DNA of 32,174 bases. Source: Acidobacteriaceae bacterium (GTDB taxonomy: Bacteria > Acidobacteriota > Terriglobia > Terriglobales > Acidobacteriaceae). Location: the NCBI GenBank assembly GCA_003132405.1, contig PKXQ01000142.1:1-32174 (forward strand), read 5' to 3'. Below, in pieces: positions 1 to 6,883 of the stretch; the first letter of the stretch is position 1; the number at the start of each line of letters is the position of its first letter. Below the pieces are notes generated by a model. That model saw only the letters and a program-made list of their open reading frames with translations. It made no database searches and was not told the DNA's origin. The translations under genes were made by a program, and so were the position numbers.

Positions 1-370
1 GGGCGAAGCCGTCGAGGTTGATGAGTGAAATGCCGTTGATTACGGTGTGGCTGATCTTGACGACACCGCGGAGTCCGGGCAAAGCCTTCTCATCGACCTG
101 TTCGTGGGCCAGAAGTTCCGGGTCATAGAGAAAGTCCCGCAGGAACCAACCCAGTTTCCACATCGCTTTCTGCGTGCAGTAGAGGCGACCGACGATGGGC
201 TGCCCAGCCAAAGCACTGGGTTCGATAATGGAAAGCCGAAGGACGTAGAAGGGTTTGGAGGCATGCCAGCGAAACTGGGCGCTATCGACACGGACGAGGA
301 AGATGCCGTCGGGGATTTCCGGACGGGAATCGCGCGCAGTTTCGGCGAGACCTGGGACTTGGCGTCTCAC
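1..370 (-). CDS. Conserved protein of a phage-like recombination module, C-terminus beyond window
   Basis: A GTG-started reading frame stays open to the left edge, so about 123 N-terminal residues are visible. It begins MRRQVPGLAETARDSRPE and continues with a strongly protein-like sequence (PDGIFLVRVD, RLYCTQKAMWKLGWFLRDF, VDEKALPGLRGVVKIS). Its GTG overlaps the stop of the upstream minus-strand gene in a GTGA arrangement, so the two are translationally coupled. The layout, a beta-rich start followed by a KLGWFLRDF helix and a 'GLRGVVKISH' strand, resembles the DUF669-like phage proteins that sit beside single-strand annealing proteins. That is a resemblance by eye and was not searched. No catalytic motif is visible. 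The gene is certainly partial here. The coding call is firm because of the coupled start and the sequence texture; the function is not. Confidence 0.6.
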   Translation of the reverse strand, partial: MRRQVPGLAETARDSRPEIPDGIFLVRVDSAQFRWHASKPFYVLRLSIIEPSALAGQPIVGRLYCTQKAMWKLGWFLRDFLYDPELLAHEQVDEKALPGLRGVVKISHTVINGISLINLDGFA

Positions 371-1092
371 GCGACCACCTCCTGCTTCGGATGCGAGTAG
401 CCGTTGAGTTGGCAGAGCAGAGCATTGCGGTCCTTCTCGGCCCGGTCGGCCAGTTGCTGGACGAAGTTCTCAACCTGCTCGCGGCTGGCCTCTCGGAGAG
501 TTTTCGTTCCACAGAAGTCGACGGCATAGGCCTTTACCAGTTCGGCGTCGAGCTTGTGCTGGCGGATGAGTTGGCAGAGACGGTCACGGACCTTCGGGCC
601 ACCGCCGTTGCCGTTCGTGTTCTGTGGAGGGAGCTTCTCGCCCGTGCTCGGAATTCTTCCGATCTCCTCGACCGAGCAGAGACCAATTCCGTATGCCTTG
701 CGCAGGGCTCTGTTAACGGCTCGTGTCTCGGCTACGCGCATTTCGGCGCCGCGCACGAGCGACGAAACATTGGACGGATCAGCATCGCCGTAGCCAACGA
801 AACCCCTGCATGTTCGCGACTTGTAAACTGTGGCTTTGAAGGCCCATCTTGAAGTTGATGGATCTGAGAACTCTGACACTGGTTCGACGTGAATGCCGGC
901 GCAGTGGTTTCGCCGGGCTAGGCGAATGAGACCGGAATGGCTCACGTACCAGTGGCCATCAAGCCAGAGGAGGTCGCCGGTTTCGACAGAAAACCGATAC
1001 CGCTTCGCCAAGCCGACGGGGTCAACAAGGGGTTTATTAGATCTCGAGTTGGGTATCTTCTTGTGGGTAGAAGTCGTTTCCATCTCTGCCAT
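367..1092 (-). CDS. Putative single-strand annealing (ERF/Rad52-like) protein
   Basis: The 241-residue protein has no signal peptide or membrane segment. Residues around 118-150 contain an AEMRVAETRAVNRALRKAYG stretch. It resembles the helical 'ETRA..RALR..G' core of ERF and Rad52-type annealing proteins carried by phages and integrative elements. The C-terminal third is charged and helical (REQVENFVQQLADRAEKDR). If the reading is right it would anneal complementary single strands during recombination. The neighbour at 1-370 overlaps its stop codon, as expected for a recombination operon. An AAAGGATGG ribosome-binding site lies directly against the first ATG (1092) but about 8 bases before a second in-frame ATG at 1083, so the shorter start is likelier. 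The family call is tentative; it could be another accessory DNA-binding protein. Confidence 0.55.
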   Translation of the reverse strand: MAEMETTSTHKKIPNSRSNKPLVDPVGLAKRYRFSVETGDLLWLDGHWYVSHSGLIRLARRNHCAGIHVEPVSEFSDPSTSRWAFKATVYKSRTCRGFVGYGDADPSNVSSLVRGAEMRVAETRAVNRALRKAYGIGLCSVEEIGRIPSTGEKLPPQNTNGNGGGPKVRDRLCQLIRQHKLDAELVKAYAVDFCGTKTLREASREQVENFVQQLADRAEKDRNALLCQLNGYSHPKQEVVA

Positions 1093-1165
1093 CCTTTCGC
1101 CGGGTACCTGACTAGACGATTACTTCGGAGCCGCATATTGGGTATAAAGTATCAATGGAATCAGG

Positions 1166-1208
1166 TTGCATGTAAATGTACATATGCATGTTATATGCAT
1201 ACATGCAA
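1166..1208. promoter_or_regulatory. Palindromic operator cluster between divergent genes
   Basis: This 43-base AT-rich stretch is bounded by perfect inverted arms, TTGCATGTA (1166-1174) and TACATGCAA (1200-1208). Inside are the palindrome ATGTACAT (1176-1183) and two copies of ATATGCAT (1182-1189 and 1193-1200) whose starts are 11 bases apart, one helical turn. It lies 17 bases before the XRE gene at 1225 and 74 bases upstream of the oppositely transcribed gene at 1092. The natural reading is binding sites for the adjacent XRE repressor, controlling both genes. That role is inferred from position and symmetry. Confidence 0.55.
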
Positions 1209-1224
1209 TTCGTCAAGCCTAATT

Positions 1225-1461
1225 ATGCCGGCTTCAACAAAACCCGAAATCGACTGGAGGGCTGTTGGACGCCGCCTACGTGAAATTCGTGGGTTCGAGG
1301 CCAACCAGGCGCAGTTTGCGCTTGAACTCGGTGTCAGCCAGGGACAGCTCTCCAGATATGAGCAGGGCAACAGCGAGATTGGTGCGGCCGTGCTACTTCG
1401 CCTAGCGCGCACATCGGGGAAAACAATCGAGTGGTTGTTGACGGGAAGAGACAAGCCCTGA
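1225..1461 (+). CDS. XRE-family helix-turn-helix regulator
   Basis: The 78-residue protein is almost entirely one Cro/CI-type HTH domain. It has an N-terminal helix (IDWRAVGRRLREIRG), the recognition segment (NQAQFALELGVSQGQLSRYEQGN, split across helices 2-3) and a closing helix ending IEWLLTGRDKP. A longer in-frame extension exists upstream, but it would run through the operator region, so the ATG at 1225 is preferred. It is transcribed away from the possible recombination gene at 367-1092 and probably represses it and itself through the palindromes at 1166-1208. A clear paralogue lies at 9347-9640: both share the IDxRAxGRRxRExRGF start and a WLLTG tail. Family membership is firm; the target is inferred. 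Confidence 0.85.
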   Translation: MPASTKPEIDWRAVGRRLREIRGFEANQAQFALELGVSQGQLSRYEQGNSEIGAAVLLRLARTSGKTIEWLLTGRDKP

Positions 1462-2340
1462 CGAGAGCTGCAGCGCAGCATGTTGGAATGGATTCACTGT
1501 CGGGACACCGGCGCACGAAAGCTCGACGCTCATCGTGATCTGCATGTCCGGTCGCGAGGTCCTTTATCCGAGCTCAGTCCTTTTCGTTTAAGCGCTTATC
1601 CTGCTCCGCCCAGTGGTCGTGGCATGAATCATTGCCATCTGAAAAACAAGACAGGCGGCGGCAGGCACGAGTCCATCACACCACAGTTCCTAGTCTAGAT
1701 GCTCCCATCGATCTTGAATTAGCAGTTTCCGAACCGGAGCAGACAGTCGCTCGTGGACAGCGGGATTCCGGGCGACCCGATCTCGCGACCGAAGAAGTCC
1801 CCGAGCGCACTATCGACTTTCGCCTTATGTTCGCATACAATAAATCTATGCGCAATGGCTGCCATGCTCGATTTGTATTCAACCTTTACTGCCACCCGCC
1901 CAAAAGCGGTGGGACGCTCCACTACACGACCACCTCGTCGTCCCAGGCGGAGGTCGCCGCGTTCTAGTGCTCAGCAGATCGGGTCTTTTGCCCGCGCACA
2001 GAGACCCAGACATTGGGCGGGAAGACGAAAACTACGAAACAAAGCCAACAGCCGCCCTATGGGTCTGCCTCTACCATCCGGCACAAAGGAGGCACAGAAC
2101 GGACAACCTAACGAGTACTAAAGAAAAACCGAGGCCCTCAGGGGCTGGACATTGATGTGTGTTATGGCGCAACCAGGGGTCGGCTCCCGTGAATCATTGT
2201 CCCTGCAGTTCTTTGACAACTAAATCACAGAAGGGCAACCGTGGGGAACGGCTGCCCTTCGGATATTCAGCAAAACTCGGACACATTGAGAAGACTCATC
2301 GAGACGTGGCGACCAAATCCGGCAAAAGTCGATTGGATTG
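1462..2340. other. Gene-poor stretch, no convincing coding sequence
   Basis: About 880 bases hold only short, low-quality reading frames rich in Arg, Pro and Ser on both strands. None begins with a good ribosome-binding site or looks like a known family. One clear secondary structure is present, at 2230-2260. The stretch separates the phage-like genes at the left edge from the repeat-bounded cargo and may be decayed mobile DNA. Confidence 0.5.
2230..2260. other. Strong hairpin in gene-poor DNA
   Basis: The arms GAAGGGCA and TGCCCTTC pair perfectly over 8 base pairs. After one mismatch, CCG/CGG continues the stem around a TGGGGAA loop. No T-run follows on either strand, so this is not a standard intrinsic terminator. 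It could be a structured RNA element or a remnant of mobile DNA. Confidence 0.4.
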
Positions 2341-2444
2341 TTAGAGGCGACGGCAATTAGTTGGACCGAAGCAGGCTAAAAACATCCTTTTGCTTACGGG
2401 TCGGGCCGCTGGCAAGAGGAAGGTTTGGGTGGAATTTTGTCGCC

Positions 2445-2501
2445 AGCAAGGAGTTCGGGAAGTCAGTGGATTGGCTCCTGACCGGCAAGACAGAGAAATG
2501 A
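2445..2501 (+). pseudogene. XRE regulator remnant (C-terminal tail only)
   Basis: Only the final 18 codons (SKEFGKSVDWLLTGKTEK) and the TGA stop of an XRE regulator remain. They match the end of the intact gene at 9347-9640 with one substitution (K for N). The preceding bases do not match the parent gene, so the break lies exactly at the repeat boundary. The fragment has no start and is not expected to be functional. Confidence 0.8.
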
Positions 2502-2680
2502 CATCATAGGAATTCAGTGCCCCGTGAAGTTCACGGATTGCTATCTGCACCCGCGTCACCGGCCGGCGCCAGCTTATCAACCTTCGCTGACCGGTTTATC
2601 CCCAGGCGAATTGCGAAGCAAACACAAGTAGTCCAAACAGAAGCCGGAAACGGAGCAGTAGCCAAACAATTCTCTTTCTC

Positions 2681-3010
2681 CTACTTGCCTGACAAGAGAA
2701 TCTCCGGATGCTTATGTGCGATCGTCAGAAGCTTCAAGGTTGCTTCCCGCGGGTGGCGTACTCCCTGTTCCCAGCTTTCCACGGCATTGGGGCTCACATT
2801 GATGATCCGAGCGAAAACTGCTTGGCTCGCCTTGAAGGACTGCCTGATGGCTCGGATCTGGGTGGCTGTGAGCGGCTTTGGCGGGGGCGGTACGTCGGTA
2901 ACCCGCTATGCTCCCTTTTTACCCTGCTCATAAGCCAGAGCTTCATGCAAAGATTGTCTCAAATCACTGAACGCTTTCACTGTCTTCTTCTTCCTGGTTG
3001 TTTGTTTCAT
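2681..3010 (-). pseudogene. HTH antitoxin, decayed copy with in-frame amber stop
   Basis: This frame is the counterpart of the intact antitoxin at 9821-10150 and keeps the same start and stop positions. A single base change turns the leucine codon TTG into TAG at 2906-2908, about 35 codons in and ahead of the HTH domain. The downstream HTH part is still nearly identical to the intact copy, so inactivation is recent relative to the duplication. An internal restart could in principle make the HTH half, but no ribosome-binding site supports this. Its toxin partner has been lost except for the last codons. Confidence 0.85.
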
Positions 3011-3020
3011 GGAAGTAACC

Positions 3021-3070
3021 TTACCTTGTTGCTTTGATTTCGGCCACGAGTGCGCGCAACTCTTTGCGTG
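3021..3070 (-). pseudogene. Toxin remnant (last codons only)
   Basis: The final codons of the HigB/RelE-like toxin (ending AEIKATR and TAA) survive just upstream of the decayed antitoxin. Similarity to the intact toxin at 10161-10499 stops at about 3070, and unrelated sequence follows. The module therefore cannot make toxin. Confidence 0.75.
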
Positions 3071-3202
3071 TGCGTTTGACGCAATGAATTGGAACGATCG
3101 GTTTCAAGTCGCCGCCGCACCTGTAGGGTGGGAGCGAAAACGACAGTCCTCGTTAAGCCAGGCCGCTTTGCATCCGTAGCTAGCAGTGATAGCATTGACA
3201 GC

Positions 3203-3451
3203 ATGGCCACAATAACGATTCGACAACTTGACGAGAAAACCAAGACCCGGTTGAGGGTCCGTGCTGCCCATCACGGACGTTCGATGGAGGAGGAGGCCAG
3301 GGATATTTTGCGCTCAGCCCTAACCGCTACCTTACCGGTAAAGGGGAACCTGGCGCAAGCCATTCGACGACGATTTGCAGCGTTTGGCGGGCTCGAATTT
3401 GAGTTGCCGCGACGCGATGCTATGCGCGAAGCCCCAGGATTTGGCGAATGA
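3203..3451 (+). CDS. FitA/VapB-type ribbon-helix-helix antitoxin
   Basis: The 82-residue protein opens with an Arc-like ribbon-helix-helix domain. The strand is MATITIRQLDEKTKTRLRVR, followed by AAHHGRSMEEEARDILRSAL, the hallmark of FitA-like antitoxins ('R..R.SMEEEAR.IL'). The C-terminal part, ending with an acidic/basic segment (FELPRRDAMREAPGFGE), would wrap into the toxin active site and neutralise it. It overlaps the PIN toxin by four bases (ATGA), typical of these operons. The complex normally binds its own promoter. No clear operator or strong ribosome-binding site is visible upstream. The start was chosen where the family domain begins; an in-frame extension to about 3089 has no family features. 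Confidence 0.88.
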   Translation: MATITIRQLDEKTKTRLRVRAAHHGRSMEEEARDILRSALTATLPVKGNLAQAIRRRFAAFGGLEFELPRRDAMREAPGFGE

Positions 3452-3870
3452 TCATCCTCGACACTAATGTGCTCTCAGAGTTGATGAGGCCCAAGCCTTC
3501 TCCTCGGGTTGTGACATGGGTTGCGAAACAACCTGCAACAGAACTCTTTACGACGTCAATCACCGAGGCAGAAATCTTTTATGGAATTGAGCTGCTCACC
3601 AAGGGCAAGCGTCGCGAGGGGCTGCTGGCAGCGGCAGAAGCTATGTTTGCCGAGGATTTGGCGGCCCGCATCTTCGGATTCGAGAGCGACGCAGCGCGAG
3701 TTTTTTCTAAGATTGCCGCTCACCGCCGTGCGCTCGGCAGACCTATCAGCCACGCGGATGCGCAGATCGCGGCCATAACCCAAGTGCGAGGAGCCAAGCT
3801 CGCGACGCGCAATGTTGCAGACTTCGAGGACTGTAGTCTTGATATCGTTGACCCCTGGAATGGTTCGTGA
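3448..3870 (+). CDS. FitB/VapC-type PIN-domain ribonuclease toxin
   Basis: The 140-residue protein is a complete PIN domain of typical length. The first acidic residue lies in MIILDTNVLSELMRP (D5). The central acid is in ITEAEIFYGIELL (E42 region). The third and fourth acids are in HADAQIAAITQVRGAKLATRN (D104) and VADFEDC. These four acids hold the metal ions of the RNase centre. FitB-type members end with a 'DPW' motif, present here as IVDPWNGS. Free toxin would cleave RNA and stop growth; the overlapping upstream antitoxin blocks it. Family assignment is firm; the RNA target is unknown. Confidence 0.92.
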   Translation: MIILDTNVLSELMRPKPSPRVVTWVAKQPATELFTTSITEAEIFYGIELLTKGKRREGLLAAAEAMFAEDLAARIFGFESDAARVFSKIAAHRRALGRPISHADAQIAAITQVRGAKLATRNVADFEDCSLDIVDPWNGS

Positions 3871-3906
3871 GCCTGTGGCTTGAGGGAGCCAACACATCAG
3901 GTGACC

Positions 3907-3942
3907 CTCGACTGAGTCGAGACGGGGAAAGCCAGATTCCCC
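3907..3942 (+). promoter_or_regulatory. Tandem hairpins in the leader of the exosortase gene
   Basis: Two perfect hairpins stand side by side 50-85 bases before the exosortase start. The first is CTCGAC-TGA-GTCGAG (3907-3921) and the second is GGGGAA-AGCCAGA-TTCCCC (3924-3942). The motif AAAGCCA falls across the loop of the second hairpin. Neither is followed by a T-run, so they are more likely part of a structured leader than a terminator of the toxin operon. No known riboswitch class fits well. Confidence 0.4.
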
Positions 3943-3991
3943 ATCCGCTCACTGGAATTCATCTGGCGTTGACACCCGACCGGAAGAGCCC

Positions 3992-4885
3992 ATGACCAAA
4001 TTGCCGCCACTTCTGAGTTTGGCCGTCCTATTGGCAGTTTCCTTGCTGGTCGGGTGGCGTCCCTTGGTCGACACCTTCGCGCTGGCACTGCGGGATGATG
4101 CATACACACACATACTGCTGATTCTTCCGATCAGCGCAGTTCTGATCTTTCAAGAGCGGCGGTCTCTGCGGCTGATGGTTGCCCCGAATGTTCGCACTGG
4201 CTCCGCCTTGCTGGCGATGGCCGTTTTGGTCGCCGGCTTTGGGAGAGGGTGGCCTTCCCTCTCTTCCGATGTGCAGCTCTCAATCAGCATGTTTGCGCTG
4301 GTGCTCGCATGGATAGGAGCGTTTGTTCTTTGCTTCGGCTCCCGAGTGTCGCGATCGGTTCTCTTTCCACTGTGTTTCCTTTTCGGATTGGTGCCACTTC
4401 CGCAACTCGTACTCAACGAGATCGTGCATCTGTTGCAGCAAGGGTCTGCTTGGTCCGCGTATGTGCTTTTCACAGCAGTCGGTGTTCCTGTCGCACAAGA
4501 TGGTGTCAGGCTCACGATTCCGGGTTTGACGGTGGAAGTCGCGCAAGAGTGCAGCAGTATTCGTTCCAGCTCGATGTTGCTGGTCACGACCATGGTACTG
4601 GCTCAGCTTCTGCTGCGCTCCCCGTGGCGAAAGGCGTTGGTGATTGGTGTCGCAGTTCCTCTGTCGGTTGCCAAGAATGGACTGCGTATTTTTACGATTG
4701 CGATGCTTGGAACTCGGGTTGATCCAGGATACCTGACCGGAAGATTTCATCACGAGGGTGGGATAGTTTTTTTCACGATCGCCCTGATCGGCGTTTTTGT
4801 TTTGCTCTGGATCCTTCGCAGAGGAGAGGATGTGTCGCCGACATCGGCCTTGAACCCGGTGAAAGTCACGACGAGAGGAGATTGA
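3992..4885 (+). CDS. Exosortase (transpeptidase-like sorting enzyme)
   Basis: The 297-residue integral membrane protein has about eight hydrophobic segments. All three conserved exosortase residues are present: cysteine 187 in AQECSSIRSS, arginine 232 in KNGLRIF, and histidine 253/254 in FHHEGG. Exosortases recognise a C-terminal sorting tail on exported proteins, cleave it and pass the protein to the envelope, usually together with exopolysaccharide production. The length is near that of a single-domain exosortase; no EpsI-like domain is fused. Neighbours are a secreted FN3-like protein, a PilZ protein and a VanZ-like protein. An AAGAG box lies a few bases before the ATG. No protein with a classical PEP-CTERM tail is encoded in the window, so its substrate lies elsewhere or has an unrecognised tail. 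Confidence 0.9.
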   Translation: MTKLPPLLSLAVLLAVSLLVGWRPLVDTFALALRDDAYTHILLILPISAVLIFQERRSLRLMVAPNVRTGSALLAMAVLVAGFGRGWPSLSSDVQLSISMFALVLAWIGAFVLCFGSRVSRSVLFPLCFLFGLVPLPQLVLNEIVHLLQQGSAWSAYVLFTAVGVPVAQDGVRLTIPGLTVEVAQECSSIRSSSMLLVTTMVLAQLLLRSPWRKALVIGVAVPLSVAKNGLRIFTIAMLGTRVDPGYLTGRFHHEGGIVFFTIALIGVFVLLWILRRGEDVSPTSALNPVKVTTRGD

Positions 4886-5004
4886 TTACCAGCCCGGTTG
4901 AAGATAGCTACTTGCCGATCCGAAAACAACTGGCGCATCGACGCTAGCAGCGACGTACGACGTTGCCCATTGCTGACGTGCAGCCGAGGAGGAAGGAGTC
5001 CCAA

Positions 5005-5511
5005 ATGCACCGTTATCTGAAATCAATCAAGGTGGTCTCGACTGCAGCGGGGATCGTCTTGGCGATTCTCTTCATCCCACTTCAACTGCGCGGCCAAAAT
5101 GGGCAGGTTCCGCACTCCTCCGCCATCCAAACCCAGTCTTCAGCGAGCAAGCCAGGAAACAAGACACCGGAGACGGGTAGTGACATACCGTGCGTCGCGA
5201 CTGCCCCCAATTCTGCCCCGGTGAAGTCACAAACGACGCCTGCCACGCCGGTGAAACCACATCATGTCGATTTGCACTGGAAGGCTAGCAGTTCTCCCGG
5301 TGTGGTGAAGTACAACGTGCATCGTTGCACTCCGGGCGGCCCGTGCTCGGCGATCACGTCGGTGATCGCGTCGGTTACAGGCACCAGCTACAGCGACAAT
5401 CAAGTCCAACCGTCACAGGCCTATTGCTACTTCGTCACTGCGGTCGCTGCCGCGAGTCGGCCAGAGAGCGTTCCTTCCAACATTGTCCCCGTCGTGATCC
5501 CTTCTCCATGA
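5005..5511 (+). CDS. Secreted fibronectin type III-like protein
   Basis: The 168-residue protein starts with a signal peptide (basic MHRYLKSIK, then a hydrophobic stretch ending near residue 31). A Ser/Thr/Pro-rich linker of about 50 residues follows. The C-terminal domain, from about residue 86 (VDLHWKASSSPGVVKYNVHR), has the Trp, Tyr and 'TSYSD' pattern of a fibronectin type III fold. The domain has two extra cysteines near CTPGGPC plus CYFVTAV, possibly a disulfide. A very strong ribosome-binding site (GAGGAGGAAGGAG) precedes the ATG at 5005, which rules out the upstream in-frame start. It follows the exosortase by 119 bases on the same strand. It lacks an obvious C-terminal sorting tail with a hydrophobic segment and basic end. 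It is probably an envelope or extracellular adhesion-type protein; the precise role is unknown. Confidence 0.75.
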   Translation: MHRYLKSIKVVSTAAGIVLAILFIPLQLRGQNGQVPHSSAIQTQSSASKPGNKTPETGSDIPCVATAPNSAPVKSQTTPATPVKPHHVDLHWKASSSPGVVKYNVHRCTPGGPCSAITSVIASVTGTSYSDNQVQPSQAYCYFVTAVAAASRPESVPSNIVPVVIPSP

Positions 5512-5602
5512 AGTTCTCGAGGATTGGGGTGGGGCGCCGGCGCATTCTTGCGCAGCTGCACGGTGTCATTTTGTAGCTTTCCTGGGATTGGAGTTGACAG
5601 TC

Positions 5603-6050
5603 ATGTTTCTAATCGAAGCGAGGGGGCTTGGTACGGACCGACAAGACAACACAACCCGGTCTACTGCTCGGCAGAAACGCAAGTTTCGTCGTTTCAAGCT
5701 CCGATATCCAGTCCACGTAAAGTTCCGTTCCGGCGAACTGGCCTCCGAGCTCGACACGGTCAGCGGAAATGTGAGTGTCGGAGGTTTGCTCTTAAGGGGC
5801 TCCCTTGCTGATCCCTCAAGGCAGCTCCGTGAGCTTCGTCATAATTCTGCGAGGTAGCCAGTTTGTTCAACCCATCGAACTTTCCGGCGAGGGAGACGTG
5901 GTGCGAGTTGAGCCGGGCGGGGCTGAAGCGAGATTTGAGATGGCGGTGAGAAGGTGCACCAGTCCCATCCGTCAGATCGAACATTACTCGCACTGTTCGT
6001 CGTCAGAAGCTGTGAGACCAGCTTGGCCCCCGGGCCTCTCGCGCCTGTAG
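5603..6050 (+). pseudogene. PilZ-domain protein split by a frameshift
   Basis: The first part reads RKFRRFKLRYPVHVKF and then GNVSVGGLLL. These are the two c-di-GMP-binding motifs of PilZ domains (RxxxR and D/NxSxxG). After about 5797 the sense continues only in another frame (LIPQGSSVSFVIIL, then GEGDVVRVEPGGAEARFEMAV), which supplies the remaining PilZ strands through 6050. The original frame stops at 5857. The break is a one-base length change near 5798-5812, either a real mutation or a sequencing error. If intact, the protein would sense c-di-GMP and tune the adjacent exosortase/envelope genes. An ATG at 5603 is preferred; a TTG lies 15 bases before it. Confidence 0.8.
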
Positions 6051-6090
6051 CGCATCCTACACAACCGCCAGCATCGGATCCAATAGAAAA

Positions 6091-6137
6091 GGCCCACGTT
6101 GCGAGATTACGCACTCGCTGGCGTGGGCCGATTTTTT
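6091..6137 (+). terminator. Intrinsic terminator after the PilZ gene
   Basis: The arms GGCCCACG and CGTGGGCC (6091-6098, 6122-6129) enclose a further GCGAG/CTCGC stem and an eight-base loop. TTTTTT follows at 6132-6137. This is a textbook rho-independent terminator for the exosortase-FN3-PilZ transcript. The minus-strand reading ends in TTTTCT, so it may also work in that direction. Confidence 0.85.
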
Positions 6138-6173
6138 AGGTCGCCGGAATTATGATTCTTTAGGCTTAGCGAT

Positions 6174-6250
6174 GCGGAACCGGACGAGCATTCCGCCTAG
6201 GCACGTGACCCCGGCTCTAAGCAAGTAGACTAGAGAAGAGCACCGTCCGG
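6174..6250 (+). promoter_or_regulatory. Possible pseudoknotted leader of the VanZ-like gene
   Basis: GCGGAA (6174-6179) pairs with TTCCGC (6191-6196). The loop of that hairpin contains CCGGACG (6180-6186), which is perfectly complementary to CGTCCGG at 6244-6250. Between them, CTCTA and TAGAG form another small stem. Together this is an H-type pseudoknot geometry about 100 bases before the VanZ-like start and just after a terminator. Function is unknown; only complementarity was seen. Confidence 0.35.
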
Positions 6251-6352
6251 AAGCGTTTGGCAATGCTGGGTTCGGCGCCAATTGGAAATGCAAAGGGCCC
6301 GATCCGAACGCGCCCGCAGCACGATCTCATAAAAAAGGGTGAATCGAGCGAG

Positions 6353-6838
6353 ATGAACAATTCCGTGGCGGTAGCTGACCTGAATCTCTCGAAGCGTCGG
6401 GTGAGCTTGCGCCTCACAACTTTGGCCTGGGCTGTACTGGTTTTCTACCTCTCCACAGAACGATTCGGTTCCGATTTCTCTCAAGGGCTGTTAGCCCAGG
6501 CGCTCACGTTGCTCCACATCAGCGTTTCACCCAGAACGTTCCATGTGTTGGATACTCTCCTGCGGAAGATCGCCCACCTGACGGAGTATGGGATCCTGGC
6601 CTTTTTCGTCTATGGTAGTTTTGCGGAGCATCAACCGTTTCGGTGGAGGTTGCGTCAAGCGATATGGTGCATCGGCATTGTTGGCCTCTATTCCCTTACT
6701 GACGAGTTCCATCAGAGGTTCGTGCCCGGCCGAAATGCTTCCCTGGTTGATTGCGGAATTGACATTGCCGGAGCCGTGATTGCTCTAATCATCATTTTCG
6801 AGGCGCGTCGCCTATTCAGGCGCGCCTCTAGCGATTAG
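6353..6838 (+). CDS. VanZ-like membrane protein
   Basis: The 161-residue protein has about four membrane helices. It carries VanZ-family signatures: a first helix WAVLVFYLSTE, then LLRKIAHLTEYGILAFFVY (the K-x-x-H-x-x-E-Y motif), then YSLTDEFHQRFVPGRNASLVDCGID (the DE-x-H-Q-x-F-x-P-x-R motif). VanZ gives low-level teicoplanin resistance in enterococci. Stand-alone relatives like this one are common beside exosortase and exopolysaccharide genes, and their biochemical role is unsettled. The ATG at 6353 follows a GAGCGAG box; an in-frame upstream extension to 6257 adds no family sequence and is rejected. It is separated from the exosortase unit by the terminator, so it probably has its own promoter. 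Confidence 0.85.
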   Translation: MNNSVAVADLNLSKRRVSLRLTTLAWAVLVFYLSTERFGSDFSQGLLAQALTLLHISVSPRTFHVLDTLLRKIAHLTEYGILAFFVYGSFAEHQPFRWRLRQAIWCIGIVGLYSLTDEFHQRFVPGRNASLVDCGIDIAGAVIALIIIFEARRLFRRASSD

Positions 6839-6883
6839 CGCAGCGGAGCAAGCAGGGAAGAGGCGGGTGGTTTTTCAACGCGC

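Larger units (their letters stand above)
2444..3070. repeat. Direct repeat, left (decayed) copy
   Basis: This segment matches 9583-10210 almost base for base, at an offset of 7139 before and 7140 after a single one-base indel near 2610. It starts in the last 18 codons of an XRE gene (2445-2501). It then carries the noncoding spacer, the whole HTH antitoxin frame and the last codons of the toxin. Identity stops after CAACTCTTTGCGT at about 3070. The left copy holds the damage: an amber codon in the antitoxin and loss of nearly all of the toxin and XRE genes. Direct repeats of this length could recombine and delete the intervening 7.1 kb. Confidence 0.9.

Noticed and set aside
1480..2155. Several short frames after the first XRE gene
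   Set aside because: They overlap in different frames, lack ribosome-binding sites and show biased Arg/Ser/Pro composition, so the stretch is treated as non-coding.
3907..3942. Calling the exosortase leader a c-di-GMP-I riboswitch
   Set aside because: Only one short segment resembles the consensus. The paired strand motif and tetraloop-receptor features are missing, so it is listed only as hairpins.
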